Source of the DNA: Rubrobacter_F sp035642415
Lineage (GTDB): Bacteria > Actinomycetota > Rubrobacteria > Rubrobacterales > Rubrobacteraceae
Reading direction: 5' to 3'
Assembly (NCBI GenBank): GCA_035642415.1
Contig: DASQSI010000292.1
Coordinates: forward strand, 1 to 19,226
DNA length: 19,226 bases
The notes below the pieces were generated by a model that did not search any database, was not told the origin of the DNA, and was given only the letters and a program-made list of their open reading frames with translations. Of this stretch, positions 13,359 through 19,226 are shown one piece after another. Position numbers and translations under genes: made by a program. How positions within the stretch are numbered: the first letter of the stretch is position 1; every line of letters starts with the position of its first letter.

Positions 13359-14159
13359 TCAGTGCCCCAGCCTTCGCCACCCTCTGTTAGGAGGCCCGTA
13401 GTTCTGCCCGTAGCTCATCAGCCTCATGGCCTCTTGATAGGCGCGCAACGTCTTTCGAGATGACATAAAGCTGCCGATCAAGAGACCCAGGGCAAGCCCG
13501 GCAACCGCAGGTGCGGCCTGACGTAGCATCGGCCCTCCCACGACCGACAGCATGTCGAGCGACTCTTCCCCAACCGATACCGCGGCGGCTGGTCTTGCCG
13601 AGGGAGCTTTCCCCGCCTCCGTCCCCTTAGCCCGGGTGGTCTTTTCACCCTCCTCCGCTCTCTCGGCCGAGGTGGTCTCTTCGGGTGGCGGTGATTCCTC
13701 GCCTTCCTCCCCGGAGGAGAGTACCTGGGACTCGAGGTTGCGGGCGAACTGGTCGAGGATTCGTTGGGAGACATTGCCCAAAGCGCCTCGACCGAACTGT
13801 GCAACCTTCCCGCGTACGTCCAGGTCGGTCTCCAGGCTTAGTACGCTCTTGGAATCCGACCCTAAGACAGATGCGGTGATTGTGGCCTCCAGGTTTCCCT
13901 GCCCATGGGTCTCGTCCGCAGCCGCCTCCATTACTGCTCGGTGGCTGTCGTGATCCAGCTCCCGGAAACGAAGGGTCCCCCTGTAGGAAGTGGTGATTGG
14001 TCCCACCTTGACCTTGACGGTACCCGTGTAGATGCCGTCATCCTCCTTACCCTCGAGGCTCGCTCCCGGTAACAACGGCGCCACGCGTTCTACATCAGCG
14101 AGGATGTCGAAAAGCTCGTTGGGAGGTGCGGCTACTTCGATCTCGTTCTGGATCTTCAT
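13359..14159 (-). CDS. CoxG-like SRPBCC protein with C-terminal membrane anchor
   Basis: A 266-residue protein of the CO dehydrogenase subunit G family. Residues 1-145 are an SRPBCC lipid/ligand-binding fold with the usual opening (IEVAAPPNELFDILADVERVAPLLPGAS). A Glu/Thr/Ala-rich linker spans about 148-200, and a hydrophobic helix (about 213-233) near the C-terminus would tether it to the membrane. In Oligotropha CoxG anchors the molybdenum CO dehydrogenase to the inner membrane. Relatives accompany many non-CO molybdenum hydroxylases, as the divergent CoxM-like gene suggests here. ATG at 14159 follows GGAGGAGAGGAAG. It lies 16 bases after the SDR gene and 59 before the acyl-CoA dehydrogenase, so it is part of one transcript. 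Confidence 0.88.
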   Translation of the reverse strand: MKIQNEIEVAAPPNELFDILADVERVAPLLPGASLEGKEDDGIYTGTVKVKVGPITTSYRGTLRFRELDHDSHRAVMEAAADETHGQGNLEATITASVLGSDSKSVLSLETDLDVRGKVAQFGRGALGNVSQRILDQFARNLESQVLSSGEEGEESPPPEETTSAERAEEGEKTTRAKGTEAGKAPSARPAAAVSVGEESLDMLSVVGGPMLRQAAPAVAGLALGLLIGSFMSSRKTLRAYQEAMRLMSYGQNYGPPNRGWRRLGH

Positions 14160-14175
14160 TCTTCCTCTCCTCCAA

Positions 14176-14973
14176 CTAGAGGTCCATCAGAGCTTTACGC
14201 TGCCCTCCGTCGATCGGGATGTGGGCCCCGTGTACAAAGCTCGCCTTCGGGGAAGCGAGAAAGGCCACCAAATCAGCCACCTCCTCCGGTCCGCAGATTC
14301 GTCCGAACGGGATACTCCCTACCGCCAGCTCGTGGGCCCTCTCGCGGGAGACTCCTTTGTCCCTGGCGAACGCTTCCTCAAGCCCTTCCCACCGATCGGT
14401 GTTGACGGGACCGGGATTGACCGTATTGATGCGCACACCGAACCTTCCGTACTGCTCTGCCATCGCAGAAGCGAAGTTGATGTCTGCAGCGTTGGCGACC
14501 CCTGCGGCGGTCTCCCAGTAAGTAGGTTTGAGTCCGTCGTTGCCCACCACGAGGACCACACTTCCGCTTCCTTGCTCCTGCATAAGCGGAAGAACAGCCC
14601 TGCAAGCCCGCACGTAACCCATGAACTTAAGGTTGAGACTGCTGAACCAGTCGTCTTCCGTCAAAAATTCGAGGAGGCCCCCGGGGGAGCTACCAGCACA
14701 GGTAACGAGGATATCAATTCTGCCGAAGGAGTTAATCGTATCGTCCACAGCGCGTTGAACATCTTCGGGCTTGCTCATGTCGCCCAGGAGTGGCATTATC
14801 TTCTGGCCCGTCGATTCGGTCAGCTCCCGTGCGGTCTCTCCTAGCAACTCTTGGCCGCGCGCGGTGACAACGACCGTGCACCCCTCTTCGGCGAGCACCC
14901 GGGCGCATTCCTTGCCGATGCCCTTGCTGGCCCCCGTGATAAAAGCGACTGAGCCTTCGAGTCCTAAGTCCAT
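14176..14973 (-). CDS. Short-chain dehydrogenase/reductase family protein lacking the Ser-Tyr-Lys triad
   Basis: A 265-residue Rossmann protein of the SDR family. The nucleotide-binding motif TGASKGIG is at 13-20, GDMSKPED contacts the adenine side, TCAGSSP replaces the NNAG motif, and NPGPVNTD and the C-terminal IPIDGGQ are typical. Where classical SDRs have Ser and then YxxxK, this protein has VVGND and AGVAN. The catalytic Tyr and Lys are thus Ala157 and Asn161, and the Ser is lost. It may bind NAD(P) without normal dehydrogenase chemistry or use other residues, as in some atypical SDR groups. ATG at 14973 with AAGGAGGAG is preferred over the frame's extension to 15030. It is followed by the coxG-like gene after 16 bases and belongs to the catabolic operon. 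Confidence 0.9.
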   Translation of the reverse strand: MDLGLEGSVAFITGASKGIGKECARVLAEEGCTVVVTARGQELLGETARELTESTGQKIMPLLGDMSKPEDVQRAVDDTINSFGRIDILVTCAGSSPGGLLEFLTEDDWFSSLNLKFMGYVRACRAVLPLMQEQGSGSVVLVVGNDGLKPTYWETAAGVANAADINFASAMAEQYGRFGVRINTVNPGPVNTDRWEGLEEAFARDKGVSRERAHELAVGSIPFGRICGPEEVADLVAFLASPKASFVHGAHIPIDGGQRKALMDL

Positions 14974-15050
14974 ACGCTCTCCTCCTTCTGATTCCTCTGA
15001 TCCGACAGAAGCGACTTCTACGGCTACCAAGCTACCCGGTGTCTCGCGCT

Positions 15051-16688
15051 CTATTGCCCGGCCTCCCCCTCTTCATTAGCTACTTGGACTAACTCGTCTC
15101 GCAACACCTTCCCCATCTGGTTCCGAGGAAGCTTATCGATCGCGAAGAACCTCTTCGGACACTTGTAGCCGCTGAGGTGTTGGCTAGCGTGAGCAGTCAG
15201 CTCTTCGTCGTCTACTTTGCGACCCTGAGCGGAAACGACGAAGGCGACGACTTCTTCTCCCCATCTCTCCGAGGGGACACCCACGACCGCCGCCTTATCG
15301 ACCGTCGCGTGGTCCTCCAGGACGAGCTCTACCTCTCGCGGATACACGTTCAATCCGCCCGAGATGATCATCTCCTTGAGGCGTCCCGTGATGGTCAGGT
15401 ATCCATCGTCCGGATCGACCCGCCCCACGTCACCGGTCCGGAACCATCCTCCTGGATAAAAGTTCTCCTTGGTAGCATCCGGAAGATCCCAGTATCCCGA
15501 GAACACCTGAGGGCCGCGTAGAAGTATCTCGCCATCTTTGCCGGGCGGAAGGGAATGGCTATCGTCGTCGGCGATGGCCAGCTCGGTACCTGGGAGCGGA
15601 AACCCTACGGAGCCGAACCTTCGAGGACCCTTGTACGGGTTAGAGACGTTTAGCCCGCTTTCGGTACTCCCGTAACGCTCCAGGACATCCTGGCCCAGAA
15701 GCGCCGATATCTTGCGGGCCAACGCGGGAGACAGAGCCGAAGAGCCGGATACGGCGAGTCGAAGTGACGAAAAATCAGCTTCTTCGATCCCTCCCCATGT
15801 GGCGAGCTGCTCATAGATGGCAGGCACGGCGAAGAGAACGGTGGCTTTCTCGGACTCGATCGCCGCGCAAAGCCTGTCCGGGTCGAACCTGCTGTATACG
15901 ACGGCGCGAGATCCGGAAAGAAGCGATATATGAACGCTGCTGAGCCCGTGCTGGTGAGAAAACGGAAGCGCATGCACGAGTACGTCATCCTCGTTCCACC
16001 GCCACGCCCACATCACGCCACGGGTTGAGGAAAGCAGGTTGGCGTGAGACAGTGGCACTCCCTTGGGCCGTCCTGTGGTTCCAGAGGTGTAGGCGAGCAT
16101 TACTACGTCATCGCCGTCGGCGTTTACTGGTTCCAAGGGCTCGCCTTGAGAGATCGCCTGCGGTAGGGATGGAGCCTCAGAAGACTGTTCTTCGAGTGCC
16201 CCAATCACTCGAAAGGAGGTATCGCCACCGGCGATAGACATCAGCCGGGCGAGCGCTTCGCCTTGCGCCAGCGCACATGCGGCATCGCTGTCTTCCACGA
16301 TGTAGCGCAGCTCGGACTCCGTAAGGCCGGCATCTGCCGGCACCACGATTGCCCCCGCCCTGAGAATTCCAAGGTAAGCGACGACGAAGACGAGGGAGTT
16401 TCTGCCGCATAGGAGGACCCGATTTTCCGGATCGATCCCTTGGGCTCGAAGCCACCCTCCCGCTCTGGCCGTGAGGCGGTCGAGCTCTCCGTGTGAGATC
16501 ATTTCGTCGTCGATCGTAAGGGCGGGCCGCTCGGGGTCGCACATCGCGATATCATGGAACGCCTGCGGCAGGGTGCTCTCGACGAGTTCCGCTCGGAGCG
16601 AATCGCCCTCAATCTCTACTCCTAGGTGGTGCTTCCACGCCTCGATGGCTCCCGGCGTTACCTTGTCGGCGCCTGGTAGTTCGGTCAT
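15051..16688 (-). CDS. AMP-forming acyl-CoA synthetase (malonyl-CoA-synthetase/acyl-CoA-ligase-like)
   Basis: A 545-residue ANL-superfamily ligase activating a carboxylic acid via an acyl-adenylate to its CoA thioester. Motifs in order: YTSGTTGRPKGVPLSH (200-215), ALPFSHQHGL (240-249), ERYGSTE (337-343), GWFRTGDVGR (414-423), hinge GRLKEMIISGG (435-445), and NQMGKVLR with the adenylation Lys527. The HALPFSHQHGL and RFDPD blocks resemble malonyl-CoA synthetases, but substrate specificity cannot be fixed by eye; a small or dicarboxylic acid is plausible given the glutaryl-CoA-dehydrogenase-like gene downstream. ATG at 16688 follows AAGGAAGG. It is 23 bases after the crotonase gene and 77 before the SDR, fitting a single operon. 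Confidence 0.92.
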   Translation of the reverse strand: MTELPGADKVTPGAIEAWKHHLGVEIEGDSLRAELVESTLPQAFHDIAMCDPERPALTIDDEMISHGELDRLTARAGGWLRAQGIDPENRVLLCGRNSLVFVVAYLGILRAGAIVVPADAGLTESELRYIVEDSDAACALAQGEALARLMSIAGGDTSFRVIGALEEQSSEAPSLPQAISQGEPLEPVNADGDDVVMLAYTSGTTGRPKGVPLSHANLLSSTRGVMWAWRWNEDDVLVHALPFSHQHGLSSVHISLLSGSRAVVYSRFDPDRLCAAIESEKATVLFAVPAIYEQLATWGGIEEADFSSLRLAVSGSSALSPALARKISALLGQDVLERYGSTESGLNVSNPYKGPRRFGSVGFPLPGTELAIADDDSHSLPPGKDGEILLRGPQVFSGYWDLPDATKENFYPGGWFRTGDVGRVDPDDGYLTITGRLKEMIISGGLNVYPREVELVLEDHATVDKAAVVGVPSERWGEEVVAFVVSAQGRKVDDEELTAHASQHLSGYKCPKRFFAIDKLPRNQMGKVLRDELVQVANEEGEAGQ

Positions 16689-16711
16689 CTGCCTTCCTTC
16701 TCGCTTCGGAG

Positions 16712-17407
16712 CTACAGTGCTGCAACGGAGCCTGACCAGCTCGCCCGGTTGCCCGACCTTTCCTCGCGTAACGCATCTACAAAGCCTGAAGCCTCGGTAA
16801 CCACACGCTTCACTCGGTTGACCGCGGCGGCATCCAGCCGAGCGAAGGCAGAGGCGAGGTCAACGGCTGCCTTATCCGGAGCTTGGTCGATGCGGTCCAC
16901 CAACCCGATGTCCATCGCTTCCTTCGCCTCGACGGGGCGCATCGTCAGGCACAGATCCAGGGCGCGCCCTCTTCCCACCAAGGAAGGCAGTCCCCAGGCG
17001 GCGACCGCGAGGCCATGCTTGGGTCCAGCGACGCGCATCTTAGCCTCTGGTGCTGCGACCCGCAGATCTCCTGCAAGGGCGAGTTGTATCCCCGCGCCGA
17101 CCGCATGCCCGTTGATCGCCACGACTATCGGTACCGGCAGCCTCACCATCTTCTCGTAAAGCTCATACAACAGATCGCTGACCCTTGTGCGCTCTGCGTC
17201 TTTGAGGCCGAGATCTGCACCAGAGCAGAACGCTTGCGCAGTAGAAGAACCGAGTACAACGGCGCGGGCATTGACGCCGTCGAAAGCTGAGATCAGAGCG
17301 TTCACCAGGGTTATGTTGATGGCGTTCAGGTGATCGGGTCGGTTAAGACGAAGACGCAAAACGTCCTTCGCTGGCCAGTCGGTCAACAGTTCTTCCGTCC
17401 CGTTCAT
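16712..17407 (-). CDS. Crotonase-fold protein without the two hydratase glutamates
   Basis: A 231-residue enoyl-CoA hydratase/isomerase-superfamily protein. The N-terminal LRLRLNRPDHLNAIN, the oxyanion-hole segment FCSGADL (about 61-66) and NGHAVGAGIQLALAGDLRVA are clear family features, so binding of an acyl-CoA thioester is expected. The two glutamates of classical hydratases (Glu144 and Glu164 of rat crotonase) are Gln108 (GIQLAL) and Lys130 (AGPKHGL). Hydratase chemistry is therefore unlikely; a ring-opening, isomerase, thioesterase or decarboxylase role is possible. ATG at 17407 is four bases after the VOC gene stop, indicating translational coupling. A GTG at 17449 inside that gene is an alternative without family support. 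The C-terminus is somewhat short compared with typical 255-residue members. Confidence 0.88.
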   Translation of the reverse strand: MNGTEELLTDWPAKDVLRLRLNRPDHLNAINITLVNALISAFDGVNARAVVLGSSTAQAFCSGADLGLKDAERTRVSDLLYELYEKMVRLPVPIVVAINGHAVGAGIQLALAGDLRVAAPEAKMRVAGPKHGLAVAAWGLPSLVGRGRALDLCLTMRPVEAKEAMDIGLVDRIDQAPDKAAVDLASAFARLDAAAVNRVKRVVTEASGFVDALREERSGNRASWSGSVAAL

Positions 17408-17411
17408 CTCG

Positions 17412-17816
17412 TCAGGCAACCTGTTCGCACAGTTCGACCAAAATTCCACCGAACGCCTGCGGGTCGAGGAAGGCGATGCGCGTGCCGCCCGCTCCAGGCA
17501 TCGGCGCGTCGTCCAGCGGCTTCACGCCGCGTTTATTTAGTTCCTCTAGCGCCGCATCGAGGTCATCTACCTCAAAGGCTACGTGCTGTATGCCCGGCCC
17601 GTGTTCCCTCAGATACTCAGCGTTGGATCCCTGGTTCTTGAGAGGTTTGATCAGCTCGACCAACGTCTCACCGCACGGAAGAAACGCGATGTCGAGCTCG
17701 TCCCCATACTGCTCCATGTGATCCAGCCTAAGGCCTAGGTGCTCAGTAAAGCCTTGGACCGCGTCGTCGAGGTCGCCCACGATGACGCCCAGGTGGTTCA
17801 CGCGCTTGATCTTCAC
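17412..17816 (-). CDS. VOC-family protein, methylmalonyl-CoA-epimerase-like
   Basis: A 134-residue vicinal-oxygen-chelate protein with two beta-alpha-beta-beta-beta modules. The metal ligands are visible: His8 in VNHLGVIV, Glu54 in ETLVELIKP, His78 in GIQHVAFEV and Glu128 in ILVELCE. Overall layout (HLGVIVGDLDDAV, GPGIQHVAFEVDDLDAAL, PGAGGTRIAFLDPQAFGGIL) is that of methylmalonyl-CoA epimerase and related lyases. In this operon it could epimerise an acyl-CoA or act as a lyase or epimerase on a ring-derived intermediate; no mutase gene is seen. GTG at 17816 overlaps the cyclase stop (GTGA) and has GGAG eight bases before it. The crotonase-fold gene follows after four bases. Confidence 0.88.
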   Translation of the reverse strand: MKIKRVNHLGVIVGDLDDAVQGFTEHLGLRLDHMEQYGDELDIAFLPCGETLVELIKPLKNQGSNAEYLREHGPGIQHVAFEVDDLDAALEELNKRGVKPLDDAPMPGAGGTRIAFLDPQAFGGILVELCEQVA

Positions 17817-18463
17817 CGGTTCAGCTCCGCGACGACACGAGAAGGTCCTCCGTTTTCGCCGACCAGCTTCAAAGGGAAAGCCATGACCTCGAAACTTTCT
17901 CTTGGGAGCTCGGGCAAGCGCATCAGATTCTCGATCAAAAGAACACCGACGCCCAGTAGGACCGTGTGGTTAGGCCACGGCTTGGTGTCGTCTACGGCAA
18001 AGTCGAGGCCGAGCGCGGACGGCGACGCCACTGCGAGCGCCTCAGCGGCGTCCTGGGCAAGGTAGGGGTTCGCCTCGTAGAGCTGCTCGCTCTCCCACGC
18101 CAAATCTGTCCAGCCGCTCGCCAGCATCAGTATGGTGCCTCTGGTCTCTGAGGGATCAAAGCCCGCGCTTTTAAGGTGCTCCAGGGTGATGGGCGCCCCT
18201 GGTTTCGCCATGTCCCTAAGGTCTAGACGTACTCCGGGGCGACGAAATCTATCGATAGGAATTTCGTCGATGGTGGGTCCGTCTTCGATAAAGTGGGACG
18301 GGGCGTCTATGTGCGTGCCGGTGTGGATGCTGACGGTCATGGTGGTGTTGCGAACACCGTCACGTTCGAGGGTAGTAAGCGGCTCGAAGGTAGGATAAGG
18401 ATGGCCCGGGACAGGGATGGTCTTCTCGGAGAACGGCATCGTCAGATCCAAAATCTCGCGCAT
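17813..18463 (-). CDS. Cyclase-family metal-dependent hydrolase (kynurenine-formamidase-like)
   Basis: A 216-residue protein of the cyclase/KynB family. The defining metal motif HTGTHIDAPSHF occupies residues 47-58 (His47, His51, Asp53 and His57 as ligands or base). ILDLTMPFSEKTIPVPGHP is the usual N-terminus and LLIENL near the end is also conserved. Family members hydrolyse amide or lactam-like bonds, such as N-formylkynurenine or isatin, usually with zinc or manganese. Ring opening or deformylation is a fair guess here. The frame begins at a GTG at 18496, but ATG at 18463 with AGAGAGG six bases upstream fits better. It is the first gene of the leftward catabolic operon and shares the divergent promoter region with the CoxM-like gene. 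Confidence 0.9.
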   Translation of the reverse strand: MREILDLTMPFSEKTIPVPGHPYPTFEPLTTLERDGVRNTTMTVSIHTGTHIDAPSHFIEDGPTIDEIPIDRFRRPGVRLDLRDMAKPGAPITLEHLKSAGFDPSETRGTILMLASGWTDLAWESEQLYEANPYLAQDAAEALAVASPSALGLDFAVDDTKPWPNHTVLLGVGVLLIENLMRLPELPRESFEVMAFPLKLVGENGGPSRVVAELNR

Positions 18464-18588
18464 CAGCCACCTCTCTGATGTATTGGCACCCTTCACCTAC
18501 CCTGAGATACTATATGCTGAGAAGTATAGATTATAAGTATGGCTCTCGCGCAGGGCTGACGCACGAAGGGGATGAAGGGGATGGTGAG
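18464..18588. promoter_or_regulatory. Divergent promoter region between the cyclase operon and CoxM-like gene
   Basis: This 125-base gap is sharply AT-rich at 18505-18540. For the rightward gene, TTGGCA (18483-18488) and GATACT (18506-18511) are 17 bases apart. For the leftward operon, TATAAT lies on the minus strand at 18535-18530, with no good -35 box. ATACT (18507-18511) and AGTAT (18523-18527 and again 18536-18540) give short inverted and direct repeats that could be an operator shared by both units. All assignments are by motif only. Confidence 0.38.
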
Positions 18589-19226
18589 GTGAAACCAGCT
18601 GCTTTTAAATATCAGCGGGCGAATAAGGTGGAAGAAGCCATCGAGCAGTTGGCTGAGCTGGGGGACGACGCCAAACTGCTGGCCGGTGGCCAGAGCCTGG
18701 TTCCCATGATGAACTTCAGGTTGGTTCGCCCCTCCGCCCTCGTCGACATCCTCGGCATCCCCAACCTGCAGTACATAGAGTCCTACGATGGCGGAGGTCT
18801 GAAGATCGGAGCATTGACACCACATCGCTGGATCGAGGTAATGGAGGAGCCAGATTTACTTGAGGGCTTCTCGGTTCTCAAGCGCGCGGCTCGCTGGGTT
18901 GGCCACTATCCTATTCGCACTCTAGGCACGTTCGGCGGCAGTATTGCTCACGCGGACCCTTCGGCAGAATGGTGCATGCTTGCGATGCTGCTAGATGCCG
19001 AGATCGTGGCGGTCGGACCCGAAGGTGAGCGGGTGATCCCGGCGTCCGCCTTCTTCTGTGGCTTCTTTATGACCGCTCTTGAGCCCGACGAGATGATCGT
19101 GGAGGTACGTTTCGCCAAACCAGCCCCGCACGCCGCGATGCAGGAGTTCGCCAGGCGCGCCGGAGACTTTGCCATCACGTCCGCTGCCGTCGCCTTAGAT
19201 ATTCGAGACGGGGAATGTCGTTCCGC
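18589..19226 (+). CDS. CoxM-like FAD-binding subunit of a molybdenum hydroxylase (partial, 3' end outside window)
   Basis: The first 212 residues of a medium (FAD) subunit of the xanthine-oxidase/CO-dehydrogenase family, which passes electrons from the molybdenum subunit's Fe-S clusters to an acceptor. FAD contacts are conserved: LLAGGQSLVPMMNFRL (about 31-46) and GTFGGSIAHADPSAE (about 110-124). RLVRPSALVDI and the segment beginning YPIRTLG also fit. GTG at 18589 has AAGGGG upstream and matches the family start VKPAAFKYQRA. Full-length members are about 290 residues; the rest, and presumably the small Fe-S and large molybdenum subunits, would lie to the right. It is divergent from the operon containing a CoxG-like gene. 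True CO oxidation cannot be claimed without the large subunit's active-site loop. Confidence 0.92.
   Translation, partial: MKPAAFKYQRANKVEEAIEQLAELGDDAKLLAGGQSLVPMMNFRLVRPSALVDILGIPNLQYIESYDGGGLKIGALTPHRWIEVMEEPDLLEGFSVLKRAARWVGHYPIRTLGTFGGSIAHADPSAEWCMLAMLLDAEIVAVGPEGERVIPASAFFCGFFMTALEPDEMIVEVRFAKPAPHAAMQEFARRAGDFAITSAAVALDIRDGECRS

Noticed and set aside
18589..19226. Calling the CoxM/CoxG pair a carbon monoxide dehydrogenase
   Set aside because: The large subunit that carries the diagnostic active-site loop is outside the window, and the neighbouring CoA and amidase genes suit a different substrate.
1..19226. tRNA genes, rRNA genes, CRISPR arrays, insertion sequences or replication origins
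   Set aside because: Reading both strands showed no TpsiC-type GTTCGA element in a cloverleaf context, no regularly spaced repeats, no transposase and no DnaA-box clusters.

Overview
The window looks like chromosomal DNA from a high-GC actinobacterium. Frequent GTG and TTG starts, purine-rich Shine-Dalgarno sites and the protein types would suit a Rubrobacter-like lineage. That assignment is an inference; no rRNA or tRNA is present to settle it.

Left part (1-3500): an accessory, partly decayed and locally AT-richer zone. It has a leftward F420-reductase-like NAD(P)-binding protein (236-862), a phage-type tyrosine integrase broken by a one-base frameshift and lacking its N-terminal arm domain (1222-2276), a few doubtful small ORFs, and a clear dodecin gene (2762-2989). 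The dodecin gene carries a good SigB/SigF-type stress promoter and a hairpin terminator.

Middle (3590-7304): a rightward archaeal-type nicotinate phosphoribosyltransferase (NAD salvage) faces a leftward group of an XRE-cupin regulator, a Nit-type carbon-nitrogen hydrolase and a stand-alone PfkB/heptose-kinase-like protein. Next comes about 370 bp without a long gene (7305-7678). It holds two overlapping small leftward ORFs; the second contains a motif identical in spacing to the leader signature of lasso peptide precursors, but it has no core peptide and no maturation genes nearby.

Right part (7679-19226): a long leftward catabolic series. From upstream to downstream it reads: cyclase-family metal hydrolase, VOC/epimerase-like protein, crotonase-fold protein, AMP-forming acyl-CoA ligase, SDR, CoxG-like membrane-anchored SRPBCC protein, glutaryl-CoA-dehydrogenase-like acyl-CoA dehydrogenase, MFS transporter, amidase, small DMT transporter and glutamate formimidoyltransferase. 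Four-base overlaps and short gaps make several of these co-translated. A divergent CoxM-type FAD subunit of a molybdenum hydroxylase starts at 18589 and runs off the window. Together they suggest uptake, molybdenum-dependent hydroxylation, ring opening or amide hydrolysis, CoA activation and beta-oxidation-like breakdown of an unidentified cyclic, probably nitrogen-containing, compound. The crotonase lacks both classical catalytic glutamates and the SDR lacks the Ser-Tyr-Lys triad, so the chemistry is probably not the textbook hydratase/dehydrogenase sequence. This cluster is the best candidate for an undescribed pathway.
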